Shown here in pieces: positions 1-11,035 of a DNA stretch of 64,000 bases (position 1 is the stretch's first letter; every line of letters begins with the position of its first letter). This DNA comes from Argentina anserina (lineage: Eukaryota > Streptophyta > Magnoliopsida > Rosales > Rosaceae), in contig NC_065872.1 of assembly GCF_933775445.1 (NCBI RefSeq), forward strand, positions 20,770,001 through 20,834,000, in the 5' to 3' direction. Under the pieces are notes generated by a model. It saw only the letters and a list, made by a program, of their open reading frames with translations. It did not search any database and was not told the DNA's origin. The position numbers and the translations under genes were made by a program.

Positions 1-363
1 GAAACCCAAAAGCATAGCAATATCAACTAAGAGCTGCAGTCAATCCAGTCATATAACTAGAAATCTGAACAAAATGAACCCTAGAACCCAAATGAATCCT
101 ATCAATTCTGATTATTTAACCTAATTTCCCAGATGAGAGTCGGAATTTTACATAGCAAACAAATTGGGAGACACCTCCTTCCTCTTCTACTCCAGTAAAC
201 GTTCCTGTTCTCTTTGTTTTAAAGAAGAAGATTATGCACAAATTACTATCCTATCCCTAATCTCCGACTTGGAAGACAAAAGAGTCAAAGGACTTTCTCG
301 GGAAATGACTTCCCAGTCAGAGATAAAGTTCTCTCTCTGTCTCTCTCAGTGTGATAATGGAAG
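1..363 (+). promoter_or_regulatory. Upstream region and 5' leader of the J-domain-like gene
   Basis: This AT-rich stretch precedes the first gene. A TATA-like run (attatttaa) lies at 111-119, which would put transcription start near 140-150 and give a leader of about 215 bases. CT-rich tracts at 325-348 are typical of plant 5' UTRs. Several out-of-frame ATGs occur; the last, at 357, opens a 13-codon reading frame that overlaps the main start. The TATA call is tentative and no transcription start can be proven from sequence alone. Confidence 0.35.
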
Positions 364-398
364 ATGGAGTTCCAGAGAGAGCAGAGAGCGAGAGCTGA
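357..398 (+). other. Short upstream ORF overlapping the main start codon
   Basis: An ATG at 357 (A at -3, G at +4) opens a 13-codon frame ending in TGA at 396-398. It overlaps the main start at 364 in another frame. The main ATG also has A at -3 and G at +4. If the 5' end of the mRNA includes 357, ribosomes starting there would bypass the J-domain-like protein, so this could lower its translation. The reading frames are seen; the regulatory role is inference. Confidence 0.35.
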
Positions 399-1608
399 AG
401 CCGAGCGGTGGCTGAGCACGGCGGTGAAGCTACTGACGACACGTGACCTGCACGGGACTAAGAGCTTCGCGATCCGCGCCCGAGAGTCGGACCCGAGGCT
501 GGGCGCGGCGGACCAACTGATCGCCGTGGCCGACACGCTCCTGACCGGAGAGTCACGGATCCACAACAACCAGCCGGACTGGTACGCAATTCTTCAGCTG
601 TCCCGCCGCCGCACCCACAGCCCTGAGCTCGTCGCGACTCAGTACCGCCGGCTCGCCCTCCTCCTCAGCCCTCAGGCCAATCGCTTCCCTTTCGCCGATC
701 AGGCCTTCCGCCTCGTCTGCGACGCCTGGGCCGTGCTCTCCAACCCCTCCAACAAGGCCTTCTACGACCACCACCTCAACTCTCCGCAAATGCATGCACA
801 ACAACCGCCGGTTCCGGAGAAGAATGGGGTGAGTTGTGAGGCTGGGTCGGCTTTCTGGACGGCGTGCCCTTACTGTTATCACCTCTTCGAGTACTCGAGA
901 GCTTACGAGGAGTGTATGCTGCGATGTCAGAACTGCAAGAGGGCCTTCCACGCGGTGGTGATATCATCACCGCCTGTGATGGACAATGGGGATACCGGTT
1001 TCTGCTGCTGGGCGTATTTCCCGATGGGATTATCACCCACTGGTTTGAAAGATACATCAAATTGGTCCCCATTTTCAGCTATCTTTGCTTGCCCGTTGCC
1101 CCCTGCCAAGAACAGAGCCGGGAGACCTAAGAAGGCTGCTCCGGGGCCAAGGGTCTACATAGAAGACGACGAGGATGACGCCTTTCTCAATGACATTTCC
1201 GACCCCAGCGAGGAATCCGATGATGAGTGGCACACTGATAAGAGGAGGAGGACGAGGACGAGGAGGAGCAAGAGAAAAGCTTCCACTTGCGCAACCCCGG
1301 CAAGAGCTTCCGAAAGAATAAGGAAGGTGGCTCAAAATGTCGCAGTCGCTAATGGCGCTGCTGATGCGTCTCCGTGCAATGGGGAGTCCAGTAAGAGGGT
1401 GACTGCAAGAACGCCAGGTGCGTCCGCATTGGGGAAATTGGATTTGAATGTGGAGTTTAGTAATAATGAGGTAGAGGAGCCTGCTGCTCAGACTGCGAAT
1501 GGGGAGGAGGATAATATCGAAGGGATTGGGTTCTTTGAAGGTCTTGATGAGTTCCTGAGCAGTCTGCCCTTACTCAATGTTGTTGGCGATAACAAAGGTA
1601 AAAGCTAG
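364..1608 (+). CDS. Degenerate J-domain / zinc-ribbon nuclear protein (DnaJ-like, single exon)
   Basis: The 414-residue intronless frame belongs to the plant J-domain group typified by long DUF3444 proteins, but lacks the C-terminal DUF3444 part. Residues 1-66 form the usual helical N-terminus. Residues 72-136 (PDWYAILQL to FYDHHL) align with a J domain, but the HPD tripeptide that stimulates Hsp70 ATPase is replaced by SPQ at 102-104. Residues 164-196 carry a zinc ribbon, C168-x2-C171 and C188-x2-C191. Then come an AT-hook-like RAGRPKK (251-257), an acidic run (266-288), a basic nuclear signal KRRRTRTRRSKRK (293-305) and an EAR-like LDLNV (359-363). This points to a nuclear, chromatin- or transcription-related adaptor rather than a working Hsp40 co-chaperone. 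The start at 364 has good plant context and gives the full conserved N-terminus. Family placement is firm; function is inferred. Confidence 0.88.
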   Translation: MEFQREQRARAEAERWLSTAVKLLTTRDLHGTKSFAIRARESDPRLGAADQLIAVADTLLTGESRIHNNQPDWYAILQLSRRRTHSPELVATQYRRLALLLSPQANRFPFADQAFRLVCDAWAVLSNPSNKAFYDHHLNSPQMHAQQPPVPEKNGVSCEAGSAFWTACPYCYHLFEYSRAYEECMLRCQNCKRAFHAVVISSPPVMDNGDTGFCCWAYFPMGLSPTGLKDTSNWSPFSAIFACPLPPAKNRAGRPKKAAPGPRVYIEDDEDDAFLNDISDPSEESDDEWHTDKRRRTRTRRSKRKASTCATPARASERIRKVAQNVAVANGAADASPCNGESSKRVTARTPGASALGKLDLNVEFSNNEVEEPAAQTANGEEDNIEGIGFFEGLDEFLSSLPLLNVVGDNKGKS

Positions 1609-2961
1609 TTAGTCTAGATTAAGAGCTTTTACTTTTTCTCATTGCTCCTTTAGCTGTTGTAGTTGCGCTTCGGAAGCATGTTGTATTGAATGGTGAAGAG
1701 CTTTCAAGTATTTCGTTTAATGCATCTCTTATCTGTAATCTATCTTTAGCAATGAAAACTTAATCTAACTTCGGCTCTTGAAATGGTAGTTTGGTTCTGT
1801 ACATAGATATCTTGTGATGCGAGGTTGGATGTAACATATTGAGTAAAGCACCATATTAGACAAACATGTAGAATCAGTTGTGGTGATAAAATATGCAGAA
1901 TCTTTTGTCAAACACATTTCTGTTTCAGATGTCTGCAAGGCCATCATTTCTCTTTATCATTTTTATGATCTACATTAAGGATTTGTTTGTGAGCTTTGGA
2001 TAGGTTGTTAAGTACAGGAGGGCGAAGTTTTGCTCAAGTTGAAATGTGAAGACTGGTTTTCATTAGCTTGTGATTCAAAATTGGTTCCTGTTAAGTTTGA
2101 TTTACACTCTACATTTTACAAAGATGGGTAGGGGGAGGTTCTTCTCCACATTTTCGCCACTTACAATCGAAGCAAAAGCAAGTACAATTTCTTGTTCTCC
2201 ATTTCATATTGCTGAAAAACTGAAAGAATATCAATGCCACCGTTGAATGCTCATGCCAACATGAGTACTGTATATCACCATGAGTACAAAGAGCTTAATT
2301 TTGATTTTACAACAGAGGTCGCTGAAGAGTTTAGAAGCGATGATCCAGTTTTCCAGTTATAGTTATATGCATGATCAGTAAAATCGGACTTAATCTTGTA
2401 CATGTGATCAGATTAAGTAAGGTATGCAGAAAGAGATGAATCATTTGAGTCTACAATGGAGATAGAAACCCAAAAAATGAGTGACAAAAGGAAGAAATTA
2501 AGAAACAAGTCTAATTAACCAGGAAGTTCCAGAATAGAACCACTTGGCCATAATATGCAAGCCAAGCATCAATGCCGCTTAAAGAGGAACAATTTCTTCC
2601 TTTTATCATCGATTTTAAACTCTTTGGTCTGTAAACAATTTGTAATGAACTAACAATCACACCATTTGTACTTGCTGGTACTACTGACAGTGATTTTGCA
2701 CCGATCTATGTGATCACTGCAAATAGAAGCCAATAACTTCATTGAAAATATGATTGCTACATTGCAGATAAAATATAAACATGATACAACTATGTTTCTG
2801 TAAATATGATTACGAAAACAATACATCTGATTTACATTAGAGTGAGAGAGGTTCCACCATGGAAATGGCTTCATAACAAAAAAATCTACATGTACTAACA
2901 AAAACAACTACAATCTGTTAGAATGCTGATCATCACTATTCTACCACTAGAGAGCGGTCAG
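1609..2961. other. Intergenic region, no gene recognised
   Basis: This AT-rich spacer holds the 3' UTR of the J-like gene (AATGAA-type poly(A) signal near 1751) and probably the 3' UTR of the truncated minus-strand exon that ends at 2962. The two genes are convergent. Open frames here are short, unconserved in composition and look random. I see no tRNA, repeat array or LTR terminus. Confidence 0.5.
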
Positions 2962-3169
2962 CTAATCTTCATCATTAGTACCACTAAAGTCAAATGACTT
3001 TAAGTATGCATCAAAGTCGTGTGGAATATCAAAGTCGAGAGGAATATCAAAGTCTGGGGCCATCAACAGATCGATATCATCTTGATCAAGAAGCTGCTGC
3101 TGCTGCTCAATAGGATAAGAGTTGGAGGCTTGATCTTGCTGTTGCTCTTGTTGATATTCTTGATGCTCA
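2962..3169 (-). pseudogene. Terminal exon of an unrecognised Q-rich acidic protein, cut off by an LTR insertion
   Basis: On the minus strand an open frame ends in TAG at 2962-2964. It reads a glutamine-rich stretch followed by an acidic, aspartate/phenylalanine-repeating tail (motifs DQDDIDLLMAPDFD and DFDIPHDFDAYL) ending SGTNDED. Composition is clearly protein-like and suggests an activation-domain-like C-terminus. Just upstream (3170-3190) is a TTAAC branch-like motif and an AG acceptor, so this looks like the last exon of a spliced gene. Eight bases further on, the Tat LTR (3178-3645) begins, so the other exons are gone from this position. I do not recognise the parent gene. A chance ORF is possible but less likely given the low-complexity coding signal. 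Confidence 0.45.
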
Positions 3170-3177
3170 CTAGTTAA

Positions 3178-3645
3178 TGTTGTGTATTACGCTGTGACGA
3201 TACGCTTCACTACTCGTTCACAAGATATGCCGTGCTCCTTGTTCCGTTCTTGTCACAAGTAGCACAAATCGTCAAAGTTGAGAACACGGCGGCGTGGTCT
3301 TGAACTCTCTGATGCTCAAGTCAGGTTGATAATAATTTATGCAGAGTAACAGTGAGTGGTTTTGTTTGCTTACCTTATGAGATCAAGGGTTTGACCTTTT
3401 ATAGTTGAGTTGAGGTAGATCAATCACTCATTTTCTGATGTGGGACAAAGTCCAGTTGAGGTGTTCTCTGAAGCCTTCTTAGGGATGCGCGTGAGGGCGC
3501 GTTCGTAGTCGGTTTGAGCCGCGAGGCGGCTCGTTGCACGGCTAGTGCGGTTGGTTTCCTGTTGGTACTGCGAGACTGGGCTATTTATGCGCCTTAGTGT
3601 GTTAATAGTTGCGCTGATTATGGCGGACATAAGCCTATGCCAACA
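3178..3645 (-). mobile_element. 3' LTR of a Tat-lineage Ty3/gypsy retrotransposon
   Basis: A 468-bp segment with terminal TGTTG...CAACA, read on the minus strand. On its inner side (3646-3700) is a purine-rich tract that reads AACTTGGGGAGACT on the minus strand, the polypurine tract expected next to a 3' LTR. The five bases outside it, gttaa (3173-3177), would be one half of the target duplication; the matching half is not found because the element is broken. Orientation agrees with the Tat pol fragment at 12183-13965, so both may be pieces of one insertion. Confidence 0.7.
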
Positions 3646-4585
3646 AGTCTCCCCAAGTTCCCAATCTAGGGAGGCAATTTCTTGACTGGGGAGTTAAAAT
3701 TAAGCATTTTTCCATAATCAGCGGTGGGTCCCGCGGACCCCCTCGGAGTCCCCCCACTCCCCGGTTAAGGAATGCCAACGTTGCGGACAGTGTATCAAAT
3801 TGTGTGGTGAGCCTCTTTGGGTGTTGTTGTTGGTCATGGTGCGTCCGCCATAGCGTAGTAAGTCTTTACACATAGGGCGTCTGAATGCTATTTTTGAGCA
3901 TAGTCCGTCCGTCATAGCGTAGTAAATCTTTACGCGTGGGACGTCTAGACGCTATCTTTGAGCGTAGTGCGTCCGTCATAGAGTAGTAAATCTTTACGCG
4001 TGGGACGTCTTAGATGCTAACTTTGAGGGTAGTGCGTCCGACATAGCGTAGTAAATCTTTACGTGTGGGACGTCTTTAGATGCTATCTTTGAGCGTAGTG
4101 TATCCGTCACAGCGTAGTACATCTTTACGCGTGGGACGTCTTGACGCTATCTTTGAGCGTAGTGCGTCCGTCATGGCATAGTAAATCTTTACGCGTGGGA
4201 CGTCTTTAGACGCTATATTTGAGCCTAGTGCATCCGTCATGGCGTAGTAAATCTTTACGCGTAGGACGTCTTTAGACGCTATCTGTGAGTGTGCTTCCGT
4301 CATGACGTAGTAAATCTTTACGCGTAGGACGTCTTTAGACGCTATCTTTGAGCGTTGTGACGTGGGCCGAGAGAGGTGCGATTCGCGCTGTGGGTAGCAC
4401 GTGTTGTACATGCATTGGGTGAACGTGCCATGGACGGTTCAATTTCAGGAGAGGGTGACGTTAGTGGTTGCAGCAGTTATTGCATACGTTTCCGAAGCGT
4501 CGTCTCGGTAACGCATGTCACGTGACTAGATCTGGGACGACGCCTTTTGGGTCAATGGCTAAGATGCGAGTAACGTCTCTCTCTA
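3646..4585 (-). mobile_element. 3' untranslated region of the Tat element
   Basis: Non-coding sequence between the Tat polypurine tract and the Athila LTR that begins near 4586. Most of it is the tandem repeat listed separately. The remainder (about 4370-4585) is GC-richer than its surroundings and has no significant open frame. Tat-lineage elements are known for long 3' UTRs with tandem repeats, which fits. Confidence 0.6.
3836..4367 (-). repeat. Minisatellite, eight units of 63-66 bp, in the Tat 3' UTR
   Basis: The core tagcgtagtaaatctttacg recurs with starts at 3851, 3915, 3979, 4044, 4110, 4174, 4240 and 4303, so spacings are 64, 64, 65, 66, 64, 66 and 63 bp. Each unit also carries the short mirror-like elements gacgtc and agacgctat. 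Units differ by a few substitutions. There are no unique spacers, so it is not a CRISPR array. Short open frames here are by-products of the repeat. Confidence 0.85.
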
Positions 4586-6729
4586 TCAACGGCTCGATTA
4601 CTCGAGATCAATATTAACCCTGTAAGCATCGTTAGTAGTATAAAGCAAGAGGGTATCGTTCACAAACCGGGGATCCAACCAGGGTAAAGATTCACAAACA
4701 TTTAACAACGAATTCATAAGAGATATAAAGATGTGATATAGGATCGGATCAAGAACATAAAAATAAATCTTAAACTAATATATACATGTGATCAACCAAC
4801 CAACACATAAACATCACCAAACAAAACATCACAAGTAGCTTCAAAATCATAATCTCATCCTATGCAAACACCGAGCCTTAGCGGACAAGTATTGAGTGAA
4901 CAAACAACAACCTAATGCCGAACTAGGTTACTTAGCGCATCCCTAACTCGAAACATGACCTGGTAATCCTATCTTAGCGCTTAGAAATTACAAAGTAACA
5001 TGCGATTCTCAATCTTACCACTTCATTGATTCATTTCTTATCTAATTACTTAGCGCATCTTAGATAACAACGAATCATGATTAATTCCTCGTGATTACTA
5101 ACAAGTCAAGCATGTCACTTACTTTAACAAGTTACAAAATCACTTAAGAATCCTATATGCAAAACTAACTTAGCGCCTTGAATCACATATATTTAATGCA
5201 CAAGAAAGAGAATCATTAAATCATTGAATTATAAACTCACGACATCTACATAAAAATCATAGAAAACAAAATCAGAACTACTTTATAACATCTTGCAAAA
5301 TCGTAAACTACATAAGAGTATTCCACAAATTCGGAACTAGCCAAAAACATAAACACAACATCACACAAAGAATCCAAACCGAAAACATAAGTGAAGAAGT
5401 AACGAGTTACACTTTGTAAATCTCCTTAGCAGTATCAAAACAAGGCAGCACGACTTCAACTTGAATGACAATCCTCGGCGTAGCGCTTTGGATCGAATGG
5501 AATGAAAGGAAGATGGTGTTTTGGCTTGAATGGCTTTGAGGATGATGAGTAGTGTTTAAAGCAGAGCTTTGGCTAGTCTTGTGAGTAAGGTTGATGATGT
5601 TTTTCTGTGAAAATGAGGTGCTATATATAGAGGAATAAACCCAAGGGAGGCTGGCCACAAAGTCCACAAAGTTGAAACCAAATTTGTCTAGATTTTCTCA
5701 ATTCGGCAGATCTGACCTTTGTCCCTTGTTCTGGCCATAACTTTCCCTATAAAATAGATATTGAGCTTATTCTAACGGCATTTGAAAATCGACTCCAATA
5801 GCTTTTCATCCATATGTCATAGATTTTCTCAATCATTTTGAGCTGTCCAGGGGAGCCCGTCAAAGTTGGATGATCTGCACTACCAGAATTTTGATTTCTA
5901 TAAGGATTGGACATTGATTGCATATCTTCTTTCTCTTTTAATGCTGATTTCTTTTGCACAAATTTCTTCATTTGAATTAGGGAGGCAGAAAAAGTCTTTA
6001 ATTTTTGCAGCCATGTTTGATTTTTCTTACCTCTTCTCATTAATTTGCTATATGCCTTCTTTGACTTTCTTACATCTTCTTATTAATTTGCTGCATGCCT
6101 TATTTGACATTCTTTGGTGCATGAATTTATGGTGATTTTGATAGATATTTTTGCTATATATGCAGGATAAACAAGGTCCCAAGTTTCCCTCGTAGCCCTT
6201 GGATCAAAAGCAAATCAATGGCTGAGATAATTCCGCCGAGCTCACTGGACCTCCGAGTAATGATTTAGTCATATATCCCTGTAGGAATAAGATATTAATT
6301 TGATTCCAAATCCTACAGAAACTAGACTCACACATCTTTTTATCCATATATGGTACGTCTTCTAATACGATCGGAGCTATCTAGAGGACCCCGACGAAGT
6401 TGGACTACGAATCTTGACAGCATTTTGATTATTGCATTGATTGGGCTTTTAAGTGCATATTCTTCTCTTTCCTTGTGGAACTAGGATTTCTTTCATTCTC
6501 TAACATGATTTGTATTTCCTAATAAGAATAAATACGTTAGAAACAAAAAAATATGAAAGGATGAATCCTACTCGAACAAGGAATCCTATCTCAACAAGGA
6601 TTCTTAACACTTAGCACGATTTCATCATCAATTCACTCAAAAGAAACTAAAACATACTAAATAAGAGGTAAAAAAGAGTAAGAATAGGGCATAAACACAA
6701 TAAGAACGTCACACTTTGTGCTCGTATCA
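4586..6729 (-). mobile_element. 3' LTR of Athila-type element 1 (subfamily C1)
   Basis: A 2.14-kb LTR read on the minus strand. It ends at 6729 in ...gctcgtatca, the reverse of the family start TGATAGGAGCAC. Its other end near 4586 is a diverged form of the tgatcggttcgattactcg terminus seen at 30801 and 54444. A TATATATA box is at 5622-5629. Four CTTAGCGC motifs lie at 4931, 4973, 5049 and 5169. It matches the element 4 LTR (54444-58691) throughout. The purine tract abutting it at 6730-6743 marks it as the 3' LTR. Confidence 0.8.
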
Positions 6730-7113
6730 ACAACCCCACACTTAAGCTTTGCTAGTCCCTTAGCAAACACTAGAAAGGGAAACCAAAACATAAAACATAA
6801 AACTAAACTAATGACTCAACATTTTGTCTCAGAGATCTTGAAACTCATAGCATCAAGAATAACACTTATTCGAAATAGATATAATGAATTTAATGGTTAA
6901 TAAACATGAGATCTCACATAACAAGTAAGACATGGTAGAAATAGAGGTGATATTAAGCTCAACATGTTCAAAATAAGTTCAAAATTCAACTCACAAGGGA
7001 CATGCACTCCGAATATTTTCTCTCAAAAACATGGCATATGCTTAAAAGCTTTTCACACATAAGAGCTATGAACACATAGTGAATTCGAAAACCTCATGAA
7101 AGACACCAATTAT

Positions 7114-8676
7114 TGATAGGAGCACAAAGTGTGACATTCTTAATATATATATGTCCTATTCTTATGCTTTGTTACTTCTTATTTAGTTGTTTTAGGTTCA
7201 TATTTGTCATATGCATGTTCTAAGTAGAGCTATGTCGAATTTAGACAAATTGATGATGAAATTGTGCCAAGTGTTAGAAATCCTTTTTGAGCTAGGATTC
7301 CTTACTCGACTAGGACTCTACTTTCCTAATTTCATTCTTTCTTATTCCTTAATTGACGATTTCTTTTCAGGAAAGACAAATCTTATTTGGAAAGGAAGTA
7401 GAGTTGCCGAGTTGCATTCCTAGTTGAACAAGGAAATCATATTCGAGTTGAAGAAGGAGAAGAGGAGGCCGGCCTAGCTACTCCTAGTTGGACCAAGATT
7501 GTTGCCGTGCAGCCCTATTTGTGATCTCCCTATTGGACTTGGTTTCCTACATCAAGTTGGATATGGAGTACATAAATCAAATCCATAACAAAGAGGATTT
7601 CAGCTTCCCAATTGGATTCTACTTCCTTATAGAACGGCAAGAGGCTTCCTAAACTCCTATATATAGAGGCTCGGCCTTTGCATTCAGAGCATCATCAACC
7701 TTACACAAAAACACAAGCCATAGCTCTGCCGAATTCATCCCTCACCCTTCCAAGAAATCCTAAAACCGATTCCATCATTCCCCACCAATCTATAGCCTTC
7801 AAGCACGCTTGTGAAGAGGTTCCATCCCCTTAGAAGCCACGGCTATACTTTGTGAGATCGCTTAATTGATAAAGTGTAACCATGATTCTCTCTATGTTTA
7901 TTTTGGTTTTTGGTTTTTCTTATTCTTGGATGAGCATGCGATTTGTGTAGAGTAAACTTGTTTCGATTTTGTCTATGAGATAGTTACTTGTTTCAAATTA
8001 TATAAAGTTGCGATTTTAGGTTTTTAGTTCTATGATTTTAGTTTCTGCCGTGACATGTCTTGTGTGATTTCGAAAGTATCTATGTGTTATGTATACGCTT
8101 GTAGCATGATATTTAGGTTGTTGGATTTATGACTTATGCCATGAACATGTTTATCTTTTCTATGTGATTTTCGAAATTGCATGATTGGGGGTTAAGTAGG
8201 TGACATGCTTAATGAATTCAATATGCGTGGCTTTGGAATTGCATGGTAGGATAATCATGTTAGATTTCGATTAAGACCGCTTGGAATGAATCGAATGTGT
8301 TAAGTGTCTATGTGTTTAGGTTACTGCTTAGGACCCTAATTGCATGATCCAACCTTAGTCATTCATGATAGTGTCTCGGCATGACTCTTAAATGAGGACT
8401 AGAACTTGATTTTCGTTAGCTTTGTATGATTTGTTCTGGTGATTGTGTATGTGTTGGTTGGTTGATCACATGTATATATTAGCTTAGGTTTTATTTTCTA
8501 TTTTTGATACCGATCCTATATATCAAACTCTTTTATATCTTTATGAATTCGTGTTAAGTGTTTGTGATTCTAAGCCCTGGCTGGATCCCCGGTTTGTGAA
8601 CGATACCCTCTTGCTTTATACTACTAACGATGCTTACAGGGTTAAATATTGATGTCGAGTAATCGAGCATTCATCA
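7114..8676 (+). mobile_element. Solo LTR (Athila subfamily B), TSD ATTAT
   Basis: A 1563-bp LTR from TGATAGGAGCACAAAG to ...gagcattcatca, flanked by the direct repeat ATTAT at 7109-7113 and 8677-8681. Removing it restores continuity with the element 4 UTR (around 59070-59090). A TATATATA promoter box is at 7658-7665. It matches the split 3' LTR of element 2 (26210-26883 plus 38709-39579). With no internal region or second LTR, it is the product of LTR-LTR recombination. Confidence 0.92.
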
Positions 8677-8787
8677 ATTATATGCACAAATGAACCAAAA
8701 CCATATGCTTACTCATGAAACAAACTCCACAGATCAAGAGCTACTCATTTTAAGAATCATACGGATCTTTATAAAAGGTAGGCTTAG

Positions 8788-9326
8788 TGTCACAAGCGTA
8801 CTTCTTTCGTTATTCAACTCGTGCAGCCTTAGCAACTCCCTTATGCTAAGTCAGCCTTACTCGCAAACGCCCTGCTAGAACAATTGAGAGGCAAGAGAAT
8901 ATTTCGAAAGAGAACTTATATTGAACAAGAGAACTTACAAGTTTACTTGATAGCTTACTACTTGCTTGATTTCTTGATTGCATGATGATGCAAATGAGAG
9001 GGGTGCCATGCTATTTATAGGACTCCTCATCCTACTTGGCTAGTTCTGGAGATTTCTAGGACTATGTACATTGTAGAGAATTCTAGAGAACTCTACATAA
9101 GTCTATACAAGTCTACATGACTCTAGATGATCCTTGAGTATTCTAGAGAATTATTGAGTAGTCTAGTTCTACTAGCCTCTCCAAGGTTCTAGAGATATCC
9201 GGAAATGTCCCAAGGCTTCTTGAGACTTCTAACGCCTTCTAAGATCTTCCAAAGAGTTCCTCCACCTTCCGGATCCGTCTAGAATGCTCAAGGTAAAATT
9301 CGGCTTAAGTTTGGCGGGATGTGACA
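8788..9326 (-). mobile_element. Small solo LTR, probably Ty1/copia type, TSD TTAG
   Basis: A 539-bp insertion beginning TGTCACA and ending TGTGACA, with TTAG on both sides (8784-8787 and 9327-9330). The uninterrupted sequence is visible in element 4 near 59180, which proves the insertion. On the minus strand it has a TATAAATA box followed by a short leader, the layout of plant copia LTRs, so it is read as minus. A four-base duplication is slightly short for an LTR element; a fifth base may have mutated. Confidence 0.75.
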
Positions 9327-10440
9327 TTAGGCTTGGCAAGGATATCATTTTTTCAGGTAAAAGGAATCACAAAGGTCATCCTCAAGACTTAGCAGAGCAA
9401 GAATCATCCACCTTATGTCGCCATACTCCATAAAACAAGGGCCAATTTTATCATGTTGGACCCATTCTTCACTCTAAACATTGTGAAAACGAACAAAGGC
9501 TAAAGTACAACATTATTGAGTCTTCAACAAATACATCACAACTCCAAATTCACATCAAACATAACTATGCCGTAACTTCTTTATATATATTTGTTTTTTT
9601 TTCAAGCCGTGTTCATATATTTTTCTCTTTTCCTTCTCACTGCATCTTTCTATTTTTTTTTTCATTCTTTTCACCCTTTTCATACGGCACAAATACATAC
9701 ATAGCATAACCCCACACTTGAATTGAATCATCACTCCATAATAACATCAAGAAATCAGCTCTGCCAAGCCTCAAAGATAAGGTTAGAGATATAACTATAC
9801 TACGCAAGGATATTAACATGTTAGTAATGAAAGAAAAAGCTTAACGTAGGCTCAAAGGGATTCATACTAAGGTGTCCCAAGCAGGGCTCAAATAAGGCAT
9901 ACGGCTTTTTGGCATAAAGTGGTGGAAATCCTAAAAAGATCCAACAATCATTTTCAAAATCAGAGTATATTATGATAAATTTTTTGAAAGTTTCATGAAG
10001 TAAGTTCTAGCATTCTCTAGTTCATTGCAATTCTATGGCATATGAATTGATTAAAACAGATGTAATGAGGTTATATAGCCAAGAAACGATAGATTAAACT
10101 CTCCAAAGAAAGGCACATATATGGCTCGAAACTCAAATAGGTTACATGAATTCAAACAAGTAGGGAACATGCTCATTATGTACCTAAGTTTCAAACTCCT
10201 CATCTACTACATGTTCGTACAATCTCTACACATCGATTAACCATCAAATAACAATGAAGTTCAATTCAATATCATGATCATCTATCAACCAATTATTCAA
10301 AGATCAACTCATCCTAGACAGTTAAAGGCATACATAGGACTCAAAACAAAAACAAAATATACAAATTTTTTTTTCTAATTTTATGACTAAAACAAACATG
10401 TAAACCTTCCCCCACACTCGAATCATGCATTGTCCTCAAT

Positions 10441-11035
10441 GAATGTCAAAAATAAATAATGCAATGAAATACAAAAACATAGTGGAAGAAAACAAACACA
10501 ATAAAATAAAAACATGAGAAAGAGTTGAGAAAATGATGAGAAAAACTCCCCCATATTGCGGTGAAACAGCCTGCATTCCATGCTCCATAACATTTGAAAA
10601 TAATCTTCGAATAGAAAGCTGATGTTTCTAGCTTTCCAAGCATATAAAGTATGTCCGCTAACTCCAAATGAGGAGAAAATTATGCCCCTGTAAATTTGTC
10701 ACGAAAAATAGGTTCATAGAATCAAAAACTGGAATGACCTTTACCTCTTTATACCTGATTTCCGTTGACATAAACAACCGGAATGGAAACGTGGCCTGAA
10801 TGAAAGTTGAAGATAACACAACAATGTTTCGATCCATATATGCACGACTGCTGAGTTAGGCTGGAAGTGCTCTTTGTTTTGCTGTTTCCGGGCTGCAACT
10901 ACACGAGTTCTGAATTTCTGACACGACCTTGCTGCCTTCAAATTGCAACTAGGAATGATGTAGACCTCTAAATGTAGTTATGTAAAAAAGATACATAAAC
11001 TAGACTCGAAGACCGTTGTTTCCATATAACGCACA
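10441..11035. other. Unassigned sequence between Athila UTR and inverted satellite
   Basis: About 600 bases with no match elsewhere in the window. It holds a purine-rich run at 10440-10530, then mixed sequence with two minus-strand frames of 66 and 73 codons that show no recognisable motif. It could be a remnant of a different retrotransposon or of the Tat element. No terminus, TSD or RNA gene was seen. Confidence 0.3.

Larger units (their letters stand above)
6730..10440 (-). mobile_element. 3' UTR of Athila-type element 1, interrupted by two solo LTRs
   Basis: With the insertions at 7114-8676 and 8788-9326 removed, this stretch aligns collinearly with the 3' UTR of element 4 (58692-60395). 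On the minus strand it carries three AAGTGTGGGG-type purine motifs (6730-6743 next to the LTR, near 9702, and a variant near 10411). No env-like open frame of meaningful length is present, and pol, which should follow beyond 10440, is absent. Confidence 0.75.

Noticed and set aside
553..951. 132-codon antisense ORF over the J-like gene
   Set aside because: Shadow of the GC-rich coding strand; the sense frame has clear domains, this one none.
2650..2907. 85-codon minus-strand ORF next to the truncated exon
   Set aside because: Low-complexity AT-rich sequence downstream of the exon's stop codon; best seen as 3' UTR.
3836..4367. CRISPR-like array
   Set aside because: Units are contiguous tandem repeats with no unique spacers, in a plant retrotransposon UTR.
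8788..9326. DNA transposon with TGTCACA/TGTGACA inverted ends
   Set aside because: TG...CA ends, LTR-like TATAAATA promoter layout and size favour a solo copia LTR; no longer inverted repeat is present. The four-base duplication leaves some doubt.
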